64,000 bases of DNA from Bacillota bacterium (GTDB taxonomy: Bacteria; Bacillota_E; Sulfobacillia; Sulfobacillales; JAIMBI01), in assembly GCA_021828405.1 (NCBI GenBank), contig JAKARZ010000007.1, forward strand, positions 1 through 64,000. The letters run 5' to 3'. Positions within the stretch are counted from its first letter, which is position 1, and the number at the start of each line of letters is the position of its first letter. The notes beneath the pieces are model-generated. The model saw nothing but the letters and a program-made list of their open reading frames with translations, did not search any database and was not told the origin of the DNA. Both the position numbers and the translations under genes were made by a program. Positions 8,297-16,099 of the stretch are shown one piece after another.

Positions 8297-9088
8297 ATGA
8301 AAATTGCAGTGCTGGTGAAGCAGGTGCCAGATACGGCCACGCGCATTCAATTGGCGGCGGACGGGTCCGGCATTGCCACGGCGGGCATTAAGTGGGTGCT
8401 GAATCCTTACGACGAGTTTGCCATAGAAGAAGCGCTCAAGCTTCGCGACCAGCACATCGGCGAGGTGGTGCTGGTGTCGTTTGGGCCCGCACGGGTCGAA
8501 GAAGCCATCCGCCAGGGGCTGGCCATGGGCGCGGACCGGGCCATCTGGGTGAACAACGGCGGGGCGGAGGACGTCGACTACCTGGGCCGTGCGCGGATCC
8601 TGGTGGCGGCGCTCCGCTCGGAATCCGACTGGGACCTCGTGCTGGTCGGCAAGCAGGCGGTGGACGACGACGCGGCGCAGACCGGCCCGTTGGTCGCGGC
8701 GCTGCTGGACTGGCCGCAGGTGATGGTGGTGCTGGGACTCGAGGTGGATGTCGCGGGGCGCCGCCTGATCGCCACCCGCGAGCTGGAGGGCTCCACCGAA
8801 ACCGTGGAACTCCCGATGCCGGCCGTGCTGGGAGCCCAGCGGGGGTTGAATGTCCCGCGGTATCCCACGCTGCCCAACATCATGAAGGCCAAGCGCAAGG
8901 GGGTCCGCCAAACCAGTGCCGCGGAACTGGGGCTGGATGTGGCTCAACTTGCGGCGGACCGCCGGGTGGTTGTGGAAGGGTGGGAGTTGCCGCCGCCGCG
9001 GCCCGAGCCCAAGGTGTTGGCGGGCAACCCGGCGGAGGCCGCGGCCACGCTCGTGAAGCTGCTGCACGACGAGGCCCAGATTCTATGA
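8297..9088 (+). CDS. etfB: Electron transfer flavoprotein beta subunit
   Basis: Small subunit of ETF, which takes electrons from acyl-CoA dehydrogenases and passes them to the quinone pool. Family signs are MKIAVLVKQVPDTATRI, VLNPYDEFAIEEALKLRD, ALLDWPQ and the C-terminal LPNIMKAKRKG segment. 263 aa is the normal length. The ATG at 8297 is preceded by a G-rich ribosome site. It forms a pair with etfA 64 bp downstream. ETF here fits the fatty-acid and branched-chain oxidation genes elsewhere in the window. Confidence 0.95.
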   Translation: MKIAVLVKQVPDTATRIQLAADGSGIATAGIKWVLNPYDEFAIEEALKLRDQHIGEVVLVSFGPARVEEAIRQGLAMGADRAIWVNNGGAEDVDYLGRARILVAALRSESDWDLVLVGKQAVDDDAAQTGPLVAALLDWPQVMVVLGLEVDVAGRRLIATRELEGSTETVELPMPAVLGAQRGLNVPRYPTLPNIMKAKRKGVRQTSAAELGLDVAQLAADRRVVVEGWELPPPRPEPKVLAGNPAEAAATLVKLLHDEAQIL

Positions 9089-9152
9089 GGCTTGCGCGCA
9101 CTCAAGAGAGGGCCCGCCGAGGCGGCCAGCCCGCACAAAAGGGGATGACAGC

Positions 9153-10118
9153 ATGAGCGGCATTTTGGTGGTGGTGGAGCAGGCAGAGGGACGGGCGCGC
9201 CGCGTGGGGCTGGAAGCGTGTGCGACGGCCGCTCGGCTGGGGCGCGGGCCGGTGACGGCTCTGGCCTTCGGAGCCGGAGCCGAAGCCGTCGCCGAGGTGG
9301 TGGGCTCGGAGGGGGTGGAGCACCTTCTGGTGCTGTCGGAGGCTCCTTTTGACCGATACAGCTCCGACGCATTTGCCCAGGCGGTCGCCGAGGTCGTGGG
9401 ACAGGTGCAGCCGTGGCTCATCCTGTTTGGCGCTACGGCGTTTGGCAAGGACTTGGCCCCCCGCGTGAGTGGGCTCTTGAACGCGGGCCTCGCGAGCGAC
9501 GTGACGGGCCTCGAGCCCGACGGCGACGATGTCGTCATCACGCGACCCGTTTACGCGGGCAAGGCGTTTCAGCGCGTGCGCCTCGTGGGAACCCCGAAGC
9601 TGGTGAGCCTGCGGCCTAACGTGCAGCCGATCGGGGCCGGCGGGGGCCAGGCCGCCCGGGTGTCGGCGCCGGCTGTGGCTGTGGCTGCACCGCGAGCGGT
9701 CGTCACGGGCACCGAGCGCAACGCAGAAACCGTCGAGCTGACCGAGGCCAGCCGCATTGTGTCGGGCGGTCGCGGCATGAAGGCGCCGGAGAACTTTCGC
9801 CTGCTGGACGAGTTGGCGGCGGTGCTGGGGGCGGCGGTCGGGTCGTCGCGGCCCGTGGCCGATGAAGGCTGGGTACCCCATTCGTACCACGTGGGGCAGA
9901 CTGGCAAAGTGGTGAGCCCAGACTTGTACGTGGCCGTGGGCATTTCCGGCGCCATCCAGCATGTCGCGGGCATCTCCAACTCCAAGTGCATCGTGGCCAT
10001 CAACAACGACCCCGATGCGCCAATCTTCAAAGTGGCGAACTACGGCATTGTGGGCGACCTGTTTGAGGTGGTGCCGGCTCTGACAGCGGCCCTGAAGGCT
10101 CACGCCGCTGTCTCCTGA
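9153..10118 (+). CDS. etfA: Electron transfer flavoprotein alpha subunit
   Basis: FAD-binding large subunit of ETF, 321 aa. The C-terminal FAD domain contains [15 protein letters not shown], the [20 protein letters not shown] region and the signature ending [20 protein letters not shown]. The N-terminal half begins [11 protein letters not shown], the usual alpha-subunit start. The gene follows etfB in the standard order. No ferredoxin-like extension is seen, so this is an ordinary rather than an evidently bifurcating ETF. Confidence 0.95.
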   Translation: MSGILVVVEQAEGRARRVGLEACATAARLGRGPVTALAFGAGAEAVAEVVGSEGVEHLLVLSEAPFDRYSSDAFAQAVAEVVGQVQPWLILFGATAFGKDLAPRVSGLLNAGLASDVTGLEPDGDDVVITRPVYAGKAFQRVRLVGTPKLVSLRPNVQPIGAGGGQAARVSAPAVAVAAPRAVVTGTERNAETVELTEASRIVSGGRGMKAPENFRLLDELAAVLGAAVGSSRPVADEGWVPHSYHVGQTGKVVSPDLYVAVGISGAIQHVAGISNSKCIVAINNDPDAPIFKVANYGIVGDLFEVVPALTAALKAHAAVS

Positions 10119-10174
10119 GTCTGGCCGAGGTATGCTCCCGGCGACCTGGCCATACGGTCAGGCGGAGGGATCTC

Positions 10175-11164
10175 ATGCGCAGGCCCGTTACGAGCTTGCT
10201 GCTCCTGGTGTTCCTGGTCGCGACACTCTACGTGGCGCGGCCCGTGCGGGCGCCGGCCATGCTCCCGGCTACGGTACCGGTGCTGAGAGTGCTGGCGGTG
10301 CCCGCAGTGGTGGTGGCGCGGCACAGCGGAACCTACCTGGTGGGAGAGCGCCAAGCCTGGCAGGCAGGCGAGGGTGGCCTGCACCTTCGCCCGATCTCGC
10401 TACACTGGGTTGAGATCCCCGAGCCGTCGGGGGCAGGCGTCTGGCAACTGGCGGAACTACCCAACGGGCACACGCTGTTTGGACGGGGTGGTCCCGTGTA
10501 TCCGCGGCCGCAGCGGGCCGAGACACTGCTGCTGGACCCTGCCACGCGCCGCCTCTACGAGGTGACCAGTGCCACGGTGCGCGGAGCGGACCCGCCGGCG
10601 GCGGTGGCGCCGACGGTACAGGTTTCCGGGTTGCGCTGGGCGGGCGCCGGCCAGTTTGCCGTGCTCGCGGGGGCGGGGCCCGACGGGGCGGGACTCTACC
10701 GCTGGTCCCCGGACGGCGGCACCACCTGGCTGGGCGCAGCGCCCAGCGCGGCGCAGTGGGCCGCGCTGGCGGAGCCCGTCGCGGTGAGCGCCGCAGGCGA
10801 CATCTGGTGGCTTGGACATGGCCGCTATGCGTTGGACCTCCGTAGCGCCGCCGTGAGTCGGACCGGCACGGTGCTGGGTTTCAGAGGCGACGAGGCGGTT
10901 TGGTGGGCGGACGGTCGCACGACGCGCATCCATGTGCCCGGCCTCCCCCTTGCGATGCCGCAATTTGCGCCGAACGGACGATCGGCGGCGTATGTGGCAC
11001 AGGGGGGCCGCGCCAGTGAGCTGGTCGTGGTGGCAGAAAGCGGCGTCGTCGCGCTGCGCGTGTTGCCAGGCGGCTATGCCGTGGCCACCGGCTGGATTGG
11101 GCGCCGTGTGGGAGTGGCGGTGATGACGGGGAGCGATGCGGGCACATACCTCGTGTCACCATAG
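10175..11164 (+). CDS. Exported protein of unknown function, beta-propeller-like
   Basis: A 329-aa protein with an N-terminal hydrophobic segment after MRRP (residues 5-20, LLLLVFLVATLYVA), read as a signal anchor or signal peptide. The remainder has repeated short Trp/Gly-rich strands (LRWAGAGQFAVLAG, LYRWSPDGGTTW, EAVWWADGRTTRIHV, PQFAPNGRSAAYVAQGG) like WD40/TolB-type propeller blades, so an extracytoplasmic propeller is likely. No catalytic motif is seen. GGAGG lies just upstream of the ATG. It is followed by a tRNA cluster with its own promoter, so it probably ends the etf transcript or stands alone. Confidence 0.6.
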   Translation: MRRPVTSLLLLVFLVATLYVARPVRAPAMLPATVPVLRVLAVPAVVVARHSGTYLVGERQAWQAGEGGLHLRPISLHWVEIPEPSGAGVWQLAELPNGHTLFGRGGPVYPRPQRAETLLLDPATRRLYEVTSATVRGADPPAAVAPTVQVSGLRWAGAGQFAVLAGAGPDGAGLYRWSPDGGTTWLGAAPSAAQWAALAEPVAVSAAGDIWWLGHGRYALDLRSAAVSRTGTVLGFRGDEAVWWADGRTTRIHVPGLPLAMPQFAPNGRSAAYVAQGGRASELVVVAESGVVALRVLPGGYAVATGWIGRRVGVAVMTGSDAGTYLVSP

Positions 11165-11196
11165 CCGAGCTGCACAAAAATTGCGCGCCACGGCGC

Positions 11197-11225
11197 TTGA
11201 CCGGCCGCACGACGGCCGCTATAAT
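11197..11225 (+). promoter_or_regulatory. Sigma-A-type promoter of the tRNA-Val/Asp/Phe cluster
   Basis: TTGACC at 11197-11202 and a perfect TATAAT at 11220-11225 are separated by 17 bases. The first tRNA begins 18 bases after the -10 box. Confidence 0.85.
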
Positions 11226-11243
11226 GACGTCCGAGGGCGACCT

Positions 11244-11318
11244 GGGCGAATAGCTCAGCGGTAGAGCACCTGCCTTACAAGCAGGGGGTCACAGGTTCGA
11301 TCCCTGTTTCGCCCACCA
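11244..11318 (+). tRNA. tRNA-Val (anticodon TAC)
   Basis: 75-nt cloverleaf including an encoded CCA. The acceptor stem GGGCGAA pairs with TTCGCCC, the anticodon loop is CTTACAA, and the T-loop is GGTTCGATCCC-like. First of three plus-strand tRNAs. Confidence 0.95.
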
Positions 11319-11327
11319 CTTGAACGC

Positions 11328-11405
11328 GGAGGCGTGGTGTAGCTGGCCTAACACACATGCCTGTCACGCATGAGATCACGGGTTCGAATCCCGTCGCCTC
11401 CGCCA
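11328..11405 (+). tRNA. tRNA-Asp (anticodon GTC)
   Basis: 78 nt with encoded CCA. The acceptor GGAGGCG pairs with CGCCTCC, and the anticodon arm CATGC-CTGTCAC-GCATG presents GTC. It lies 9 bases after tRNA-Val in the same cluster. Confidence 0.95.
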
Positions 11406-11419
11406 TTTTGAAAATTAGT

Positions 11420-11495
<76 letters not shown>

Positions 11496-11823
11496 CTTGC
11501 ATTTGAAATCCGGTAGCGAGCACTCCTCGGCACCTCTTGGCAGATCCCCTCGCGGGACGTTCGCAGTTGGCCCGGCATACCCGGCGCGGGGTGCCGCCCG
11601 TGGGGACGTAGTACCTAGCGGGTTACGGCCGCATGATACACCGCCAACCCACAGTGCTCGACGAGCGGCACTTGCGTCGGCGTACGTTCCGTAACGTGCA
11701 GATCCCGGCCCCTATGGCCAGCTAGCCCACCAGATTGTCCGTGTGGGCTGGACCGGCCTCGACGCTCGATCCAGCTTTAGGCTTCGATCTTCTTTTTAGG
11801 AACGGTGGACCGGTGGGTTGTGG
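11496..11823. other. Intergenic stretch, no gene seen
   Basis: About 330 bases between tRNA-Phe and the end of the minus-strand lipoprotein-like gene. Short frames on both strands show no family resemblance, and I found no convincing terminator hairpin. A T-rich patch near 11790-11800 may help end the tRNA transcript. Confidence 0.5.
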
Positions 11824-12639
11824 CTATGGGTACCGCTTCATGGCGGCGGCCATCGCCAGTGCGTGCGCAGGGTGGTGGGATGAGCTGGTGAAGTATACGG
11901 TGTCTCCCACGGCCCACTGCAGAGAGGTGTGGCGCGTGCCGCCGCTGGCGTCTACCGTCAGCAGGCCGGTGCTGCTCGGCCAGTGATAGTGAGCGAGGAG
12001 CGGGGCGAGCTGGTTGGCGGTGGTGAAGGCCGACGGCCCGGCCACCACCACGCGCCAGCCCGCATCCCGCCAAGCCAGCTCTAAGGGGGCGCTGGCGCCG
12101 GGGGCGACCCACTGCTCGGCTGTGATCCCGCCCAGCAGGGGAGCAGGTAGGGGCTGGCCCGGTGGGGTCTGGTACGCCGTGGCCTGCTGCATGGCCGCCA
12201 AGGAGCCGTATAGGGTGGCACCAAAGGCCTCAGCCATGTTGGCGAGGGTGCCGCAGCTCCCCACACCGATGGCCGGGCTGTTGACCGCCTCGGCCGTCGG
12301 GCACTGATACAGGGCAACCGAATAAGTGTCCGCCGTGATGGACACGGTGGCGCTGTTTCCGCGCGGCAGCACGGTGGGAGCCACCAGCGCGCCGTCAAAC
12401 GTCATAGGGGCTGCCGTGATCCCTTGGCTCAGGAGCGCGGGCCAGGCGCCGCTCCCCGTCACGCGGTGGTGGCTGGCGGTGATGTCCCCCGCGCGGCCGG
12501 TGGGGCTTGCCGGATCGGACGCGTGGCGGGCGTGCGAAGAAAGGCTCGGGGCGGACAGCGGTCCCCCGCACGCCGATGCCGCCACCACGACCGCCATCGA
12601 CGCCATTGCGGTGGACCAGAGGCGGGGTATCGTCTTCAT
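11824..12639 (-). CDS. Putative lipoprotein of unknown function
   Basis: 271 aa starting MKTIPRLWSTAMASMAVVVA and continuing ASACGG, a signal peptide with a lipobox-like ASAC that lacks the usual Leu/Val at -3. Mature parts are rich in Ala, Pro, Ser and Thr, typical of exported proteins of this GC content, with Cys residues in LYQCPTAEA and GVGSCGTLA that could form a disulfide. No domain is recognised. GGAGGG precedes the ATG. It lies 119 bp downstream of the S53 protease gene on the same strand and may be co-expressed with it; any partner role is inference. Confidence 0.6.
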   Translation of the reverse strand: MKTIPRLWSTAMASMAVVVAASACGGPLSAPSLSSHARHASDPASPTGRAGDITASHHRVTGSGAWPALLSQGITAAPMTFDGALVAPTVLPRGNSATVSITADTYSVALYQCPTAEAVNSPAIGVGSCGTLANMAEAFGATLYGSLAAMQQATAYQTPPGQPLPAPLLGGITAEQWVAPGASAPLELAWRDAGWRVVVAGPSAFTTANQLAPLLAHYHWPSSTGLLTVDASGGTRHTSLQWAVGDTVYFTSSSHHPAHALAMAAAMKRYP

Positions 12640-12758
12640 GGGGGCTCCCTCCGCATCGCGGGCCGGTTCGGCATAGCGACATTCAATCACTGGAAGAAAC
12701 GCGGCGCAGGCCAAGTTCGTTTCTTCCGCCGCAAAAATATTTCTCGAATCTCGGGGGA

Positions 12759-15700
12759 TTATCCCCCCACCGGGACCGTGGCTTGGGCGGCGATCGCAAA
12801 GGCAGCCGTGCTGGGAGCGTAGGGGTCCTTGGCGTAAGCTACCACCCGGTACGTGCCTGCCGCGCTGGGCGTAAAGGTGAAGAAGCTGGCCGTGGCATAG
12901 GGACCGCTCTGCGACCAGGTGCCGGAGGGACTTTCCACCCAGAACTGGTAGACCGGGTCCGTGATGAAGGCTGCCTGCGCGCTCAGCGCCACGGGCGCGC
13001 CAACGGTGCCCCCGGACGGGGCGCTCAAGGCGAGGGTGCTTCCCACGTTTACCACGGTGGCATAATTGTATGCCTGGCTCCATGCATTGAGGCGTTCCTG
13101 GGTCTGATCCAGGGCGTAGGCCGACACGGCGTAACTGCCGGGCTGCAGATTGGCCAGCGCAAATGTGTCGCGCGTGCTGTAGTTTTCCTGCACCTGCCAG
13201 GTACCGCTGGGGCCTCGCACCCAAAATTGATAAACCGGGTTGCCGTTCGGATCCACCGCCTGGGCCGTGAACGTGACCGTGGTCCCCGGCGGCTCAACAC
13301 CCCCGATGGCGGACGACGACACGGACAAGCCGGACACCATGGGGGACGAGGTGGTGACCGAGAAAGTGCCCCGGGCCGTGGCGGCAACATTTGTGGACCC
13401 TGCCGGCCGGACGAACGCCACGACTGCATACGTGCCCGGCACCGGTGGGGCAAACGCATAGCGGGCCGACGACGAGAACGTCCCCGATGAGAGCCACACA
13501 CCGTTCTGAGGCTCCTGCACCCAAAACTGATACGTGGGGTCGGCTACTCGAAGAGACGTGGCGGAGACCGTGGCGGCCGTGCCGAACACGGCCCCGGACG
13601 GAAGTGTGAGCGATGCGCTGGGGGGCAGTCCTGTGGCCGCGGCGGACGCCACGGCCGCCATTACCGGTGAGCCTAGGCCGGTCACGGGATTCCAGGTGCC
13701 CGGCTTACCATCGGTGGCCCCAATGGTGTAGGCCCCATTGGCCCCGGACGGCGCCTGCGTGAACGACAGGGGCGATGCGGCCGCTAGTCCGTACAGTAGC
13801 GGGTTCAGGTTGCCGAGGCCGTGGCCCTGCTGAGCGGCGATGTCGGCCACCCAGCCCGCCAAAAGCGGCGCGCCCTGGCTGGTGCCGCCTCCCACTTCCG
13901 CCTCGCCACTGCGCCCGATGAACGCCAGCCCAGACACGTTGGGGTTGGCCAACAGTGCGATGTCCGGCACACCTCGCCCCGTTTGTCCGGCGAGAAATGG
14001 GAACTGCCAGGACGGGGCGGGCTCGGTCGTGCTGTAGCCCCCGCCGGTGGCGACGCGCGCCGTGAGTGCCTCCGCCTGGGCTTGGGCCGGCAGCATGGCT
14101 AGGTACGTGCCGCCCCACGCGACGGTGGCGGAAGCGCTGGACGTGCCGGCCGCGACGGCCACGGTGGTGCCGCCTACGGCGGTGACTCCGGGCAGGTTCG
14201 CTGGATGAGACACGGCCGGAGGCCCAACCGGGGGCGGATTGGTTGTGCTGGGGCTCCCCAGCGAGCCGTAGTCGCCGGCGCTGGCGATGACCGTGACCCC
14301 TTCCGCGTTCGCCGCCTGGATGAGGGGCATGAGGCTTTGGTCGGAGCCCGAGCCGCCAAAGGACATGGAGAGCGTGCTCACGCGGGGCGAGGCGGCCACC
14401 ATTTGGAGCAGGGTGCCGAGGTCAAACTGCGGGTCGCTATAAACCGTGATGGCCGCCCCCGGCGCCGCCGCGGCGGCCGCCTGAAGATCCAGATTTTCCT
14501 CGACGCCCCAGCCGGCGGACGGGGGAGACCCGGTGGTGACCGTGACCGTCGACACGGTGGGGGCCGCTGTGTTGTTGGCTGCAGCAAACGCGGACAGCGC
14601 CGCAGCCATGCTGCTTGACTCCGGCTCCGCCTCCACCAAGCCGAGGGACGGTGGGGCGGCCGCGTGCCCGATGAGGCCGCTGGCGCCATAAAGTCCATCA
14701 ACTTGCTGCGCGGACAGCCCCTGCACGGTGGCGGCGCCGGTCCATCCTACCTGGGGGAGGCTGAAGGTGACGGAGGGCGCACCCGCGACCGGGTCGCCAT
14801 CCGACTGCAGGGCGCCGTACACCGTCACCTGGATGGATGTCGTGAGCGGCGCGTCCGCTTGGAGCCGCATCACGGTGTAGCCACCCGCAAGGTGGTTCAG
14901 CGCGCCATACAGCCAGTTGGTGTCGCTGGCGGCCACGCCTTGGCGCGTCGAGATGCCGCCCGAGGTGTCGGGGGTCCCATCGAGCGACGACTGGAACACC
15001 CAGTGCATGGGAAGGCCCGTGGGTTTGCTGATGGAGCCTGGAATCTGAAGCGTCACGGTGAGACCCCCGGATGATTCGGTCATCGTGCTGCCAGCGGAGG
15101 CGGCTGGGGATGGCTGGGCCGTGGCCAGCGGGGACGGGTGACCGAGTTCCTGGCTGGGTCCAGGGATGCCAGCCGCCGGCGCGAAGTTCGTGAGCCCCGT
15201 GATGCCCGTCACCAGCCCGGCCAGCGACGGCGGCACCGCGGCTGGCGTGGCACGGCCGCGAAAGATGCGGCCGTGCCAGGCATAGCGGTCCAGCCGCATT
15301 TCAAAAAATGTTTCCCACACTGCAGTGGGCGCCGTGGCCGAGAGCGTCCACGCATCGCGCCCGGCGTGCACCAAAAACCCTTGCTGGCGCAGGCGCTGGG
15401 ATACGGTGGCGATCGCCTGCGGAGCAGGTCCGTACTGGCGCCACACGCGCCCGGGCGCGAGCCACTGCCGGTAATGGGGGTTGCCCGGAGTGGAGCGGGC
15501 AAGCGCCGAGGCGGCCAAGGCACGGGGGTGGCGTGGGGCCAGCACGATGGTGGCCGTCACGGGGGCCGCAGCCGGCCACGCCGCGAGGGGCCGCACGGTG
15601 CGGAGAAACGCTGGAGCCGGGATGCGGACCGCCTGCGCCGCCGCGGCGGCGCCGCCCCATCCCAGGACGGGCGCCACGAGCGCGAAACCCAGGGCGAGTG

Positions 15701-15761
15701 TCGCCGCGCGGCGGCGTGCCGGTGCGGCCGCGCGATCGGATGGATAGGCATATTGAAACAT
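12759..15761 (-). CDS. Secreted S53 (sedolisin/kumamolisin-type) serine-carboxyl protease with C-terminal repeats
   Basis: 1000 aa with an Arg-rich signal peptide (residues 10-43). Residues 50-195 are a Pro-kumamolisin activation domain. The catalytic domain has Glu421 and Asp425 in VEENLDLQ, the oxyanion Asp497 in SAGDYG, and Ser628 in GGGTSQGAP. A calcium-site-like ATDGKPGTWNPVTGLGSP starts near 682. By family knowledge these are acid-active, pepstatin-insensitive endopeptidases. Unusual parts are about 140 extra residues (200-345) between prodomain and catalytic core, and three C-terminal repeats each carrying YQFWV (near 744, 850, 940) and a closing Y-x-V-x-A-[YF] strand. GGAGGAT precedes the ATG. 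Confidence 0.92.
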   Translation of the reverse strand: MFQYAYPSDRAAAPARRRAATLALGFALVAPVLGWGGAAAAAQAVRIPAPAFLRTVRPLAAWPAAAPVTATIVLAPRHPRALAASALARSTPGNPHYRQWLAPGRVWRQYGPAPQAIATVSQRLRQQGFLVHAGRDAWTLSATAPTAVWETFFEMRLDRYAWHGRIFRGRATPAAVPPSLAGLVTGITGLTNFAPAAGIPGPSQELGHPSPLATAQPSPAASAGSTMTESSGGLTVTLQIPGSISKPTGLPMHWVFQSSLDGTPDTSGGISTRQGVAASDTNWLYGALNHLAGGYTVMRLQADAPLTTSIQVTVYGALQSDGDPVAGAPSVTFSLPQVGWTGAATVQGLSAQQVDGLYGASGLIGHAAAPPSLGLVEAEPESSSMAAALSAFAAANNTAAPTVSTVTVTTGSPPSAGWGVEENLDLQAAAAAAPGAAITVYSDPQFDLGTLLQMVAASPRVSTLSMSFGGSGSDQSLMPLIQAANAEGVTVIASAGDYGSLGSPSTTNPPPVGPPAVSHPANLPGVTAVGGTTVAVAAGTSSASATVAWGGTYLAMLPAQAQAEALTARVATGGGYSTTEPAPSWQFPFLAGQTGRGVPDIALLANPNVSGLAFIGRSGEAEVGGGTSQGAPLLAGWVADIAAQQGHGLGNLNPLLYGLAAASPLSFTQAPSGANGAYTIGATDGKPGTWNPVTGLGSPVMAAVASAAATGLPPSASLTLPSGAVFGTAATVSATSLRVADPTYQFWVQEPQNGVWLSSGTFSSSARYAFAPPVPGTYAVVAFVRPAGSTNVAATARGTFSVTTSSPMVSGLSVSSSAIGGVEPPGTTVTFTAQAVDPNGNPVYQFWVRGPSGTWQVQENYSTRDTFALANLQPGSYAVSAYALDQTQERLNAWSQAYNYATVVNVGSTLALSAPSGGTVGAPVALSAQAAFITDPVYQFWVESPSGTWSQSGPYATASFFTFTPSAAGTYRVVAYAKDPYAPSTAAFAIAAQATVPVGG

Positions 15762-16099
15762 CGGTGGCTATCCTCCCTGCTCGGCGCCACGGGGTTTCGG
15801 GTGGGGGCGGCCTCGGCCAAACGCGATCCCGCACGAGTCAGGCGGCTGCCGACGCTCTGACGTCTTTGTTCAGAAATTCGACGGTGGCGGCGTGATTCCT
15901 GTTTTCCCGAGGAAGATTGCCCCGGTGGCAATAGCGGCCAGGTGTGATGGTTTTGAATAGCCACGCGCATTCTCGTGGGGGACGCGCGCGAGCGGCGGAT
16001 CCGCATCACCTCGTCGGGAGAGTCACCCCGGAATCGGGCTCGGCACACAACCCCGGCCGGCCCCGCGTGCGTGCGTGAGCCGGCCGAGAATTGGCGCGA
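15762..16099. other. Intergenic stretch upstream of the S53 protease
   Basis: About 340 bases between the protease start and the end of metY, both on the minus strand. It should hold the protease promoter, but no strong -35/-10 pair was found; a weak minus-strand candidate is TTCAAA and TATTGC with 18-bp spacing near 15925-15960. No gene-like frame is seen. Confidence 0.4.

Noticed and set aside
12733..12767. GGGGG-ATAAT-CCCCC hairpin at the end of the S53 protease gene as a terminator
   Set aside because: The T-rich patch on the transcribed strand is about 12 bases beyond the hairpin, so it does not fit an intrinsic terminator.
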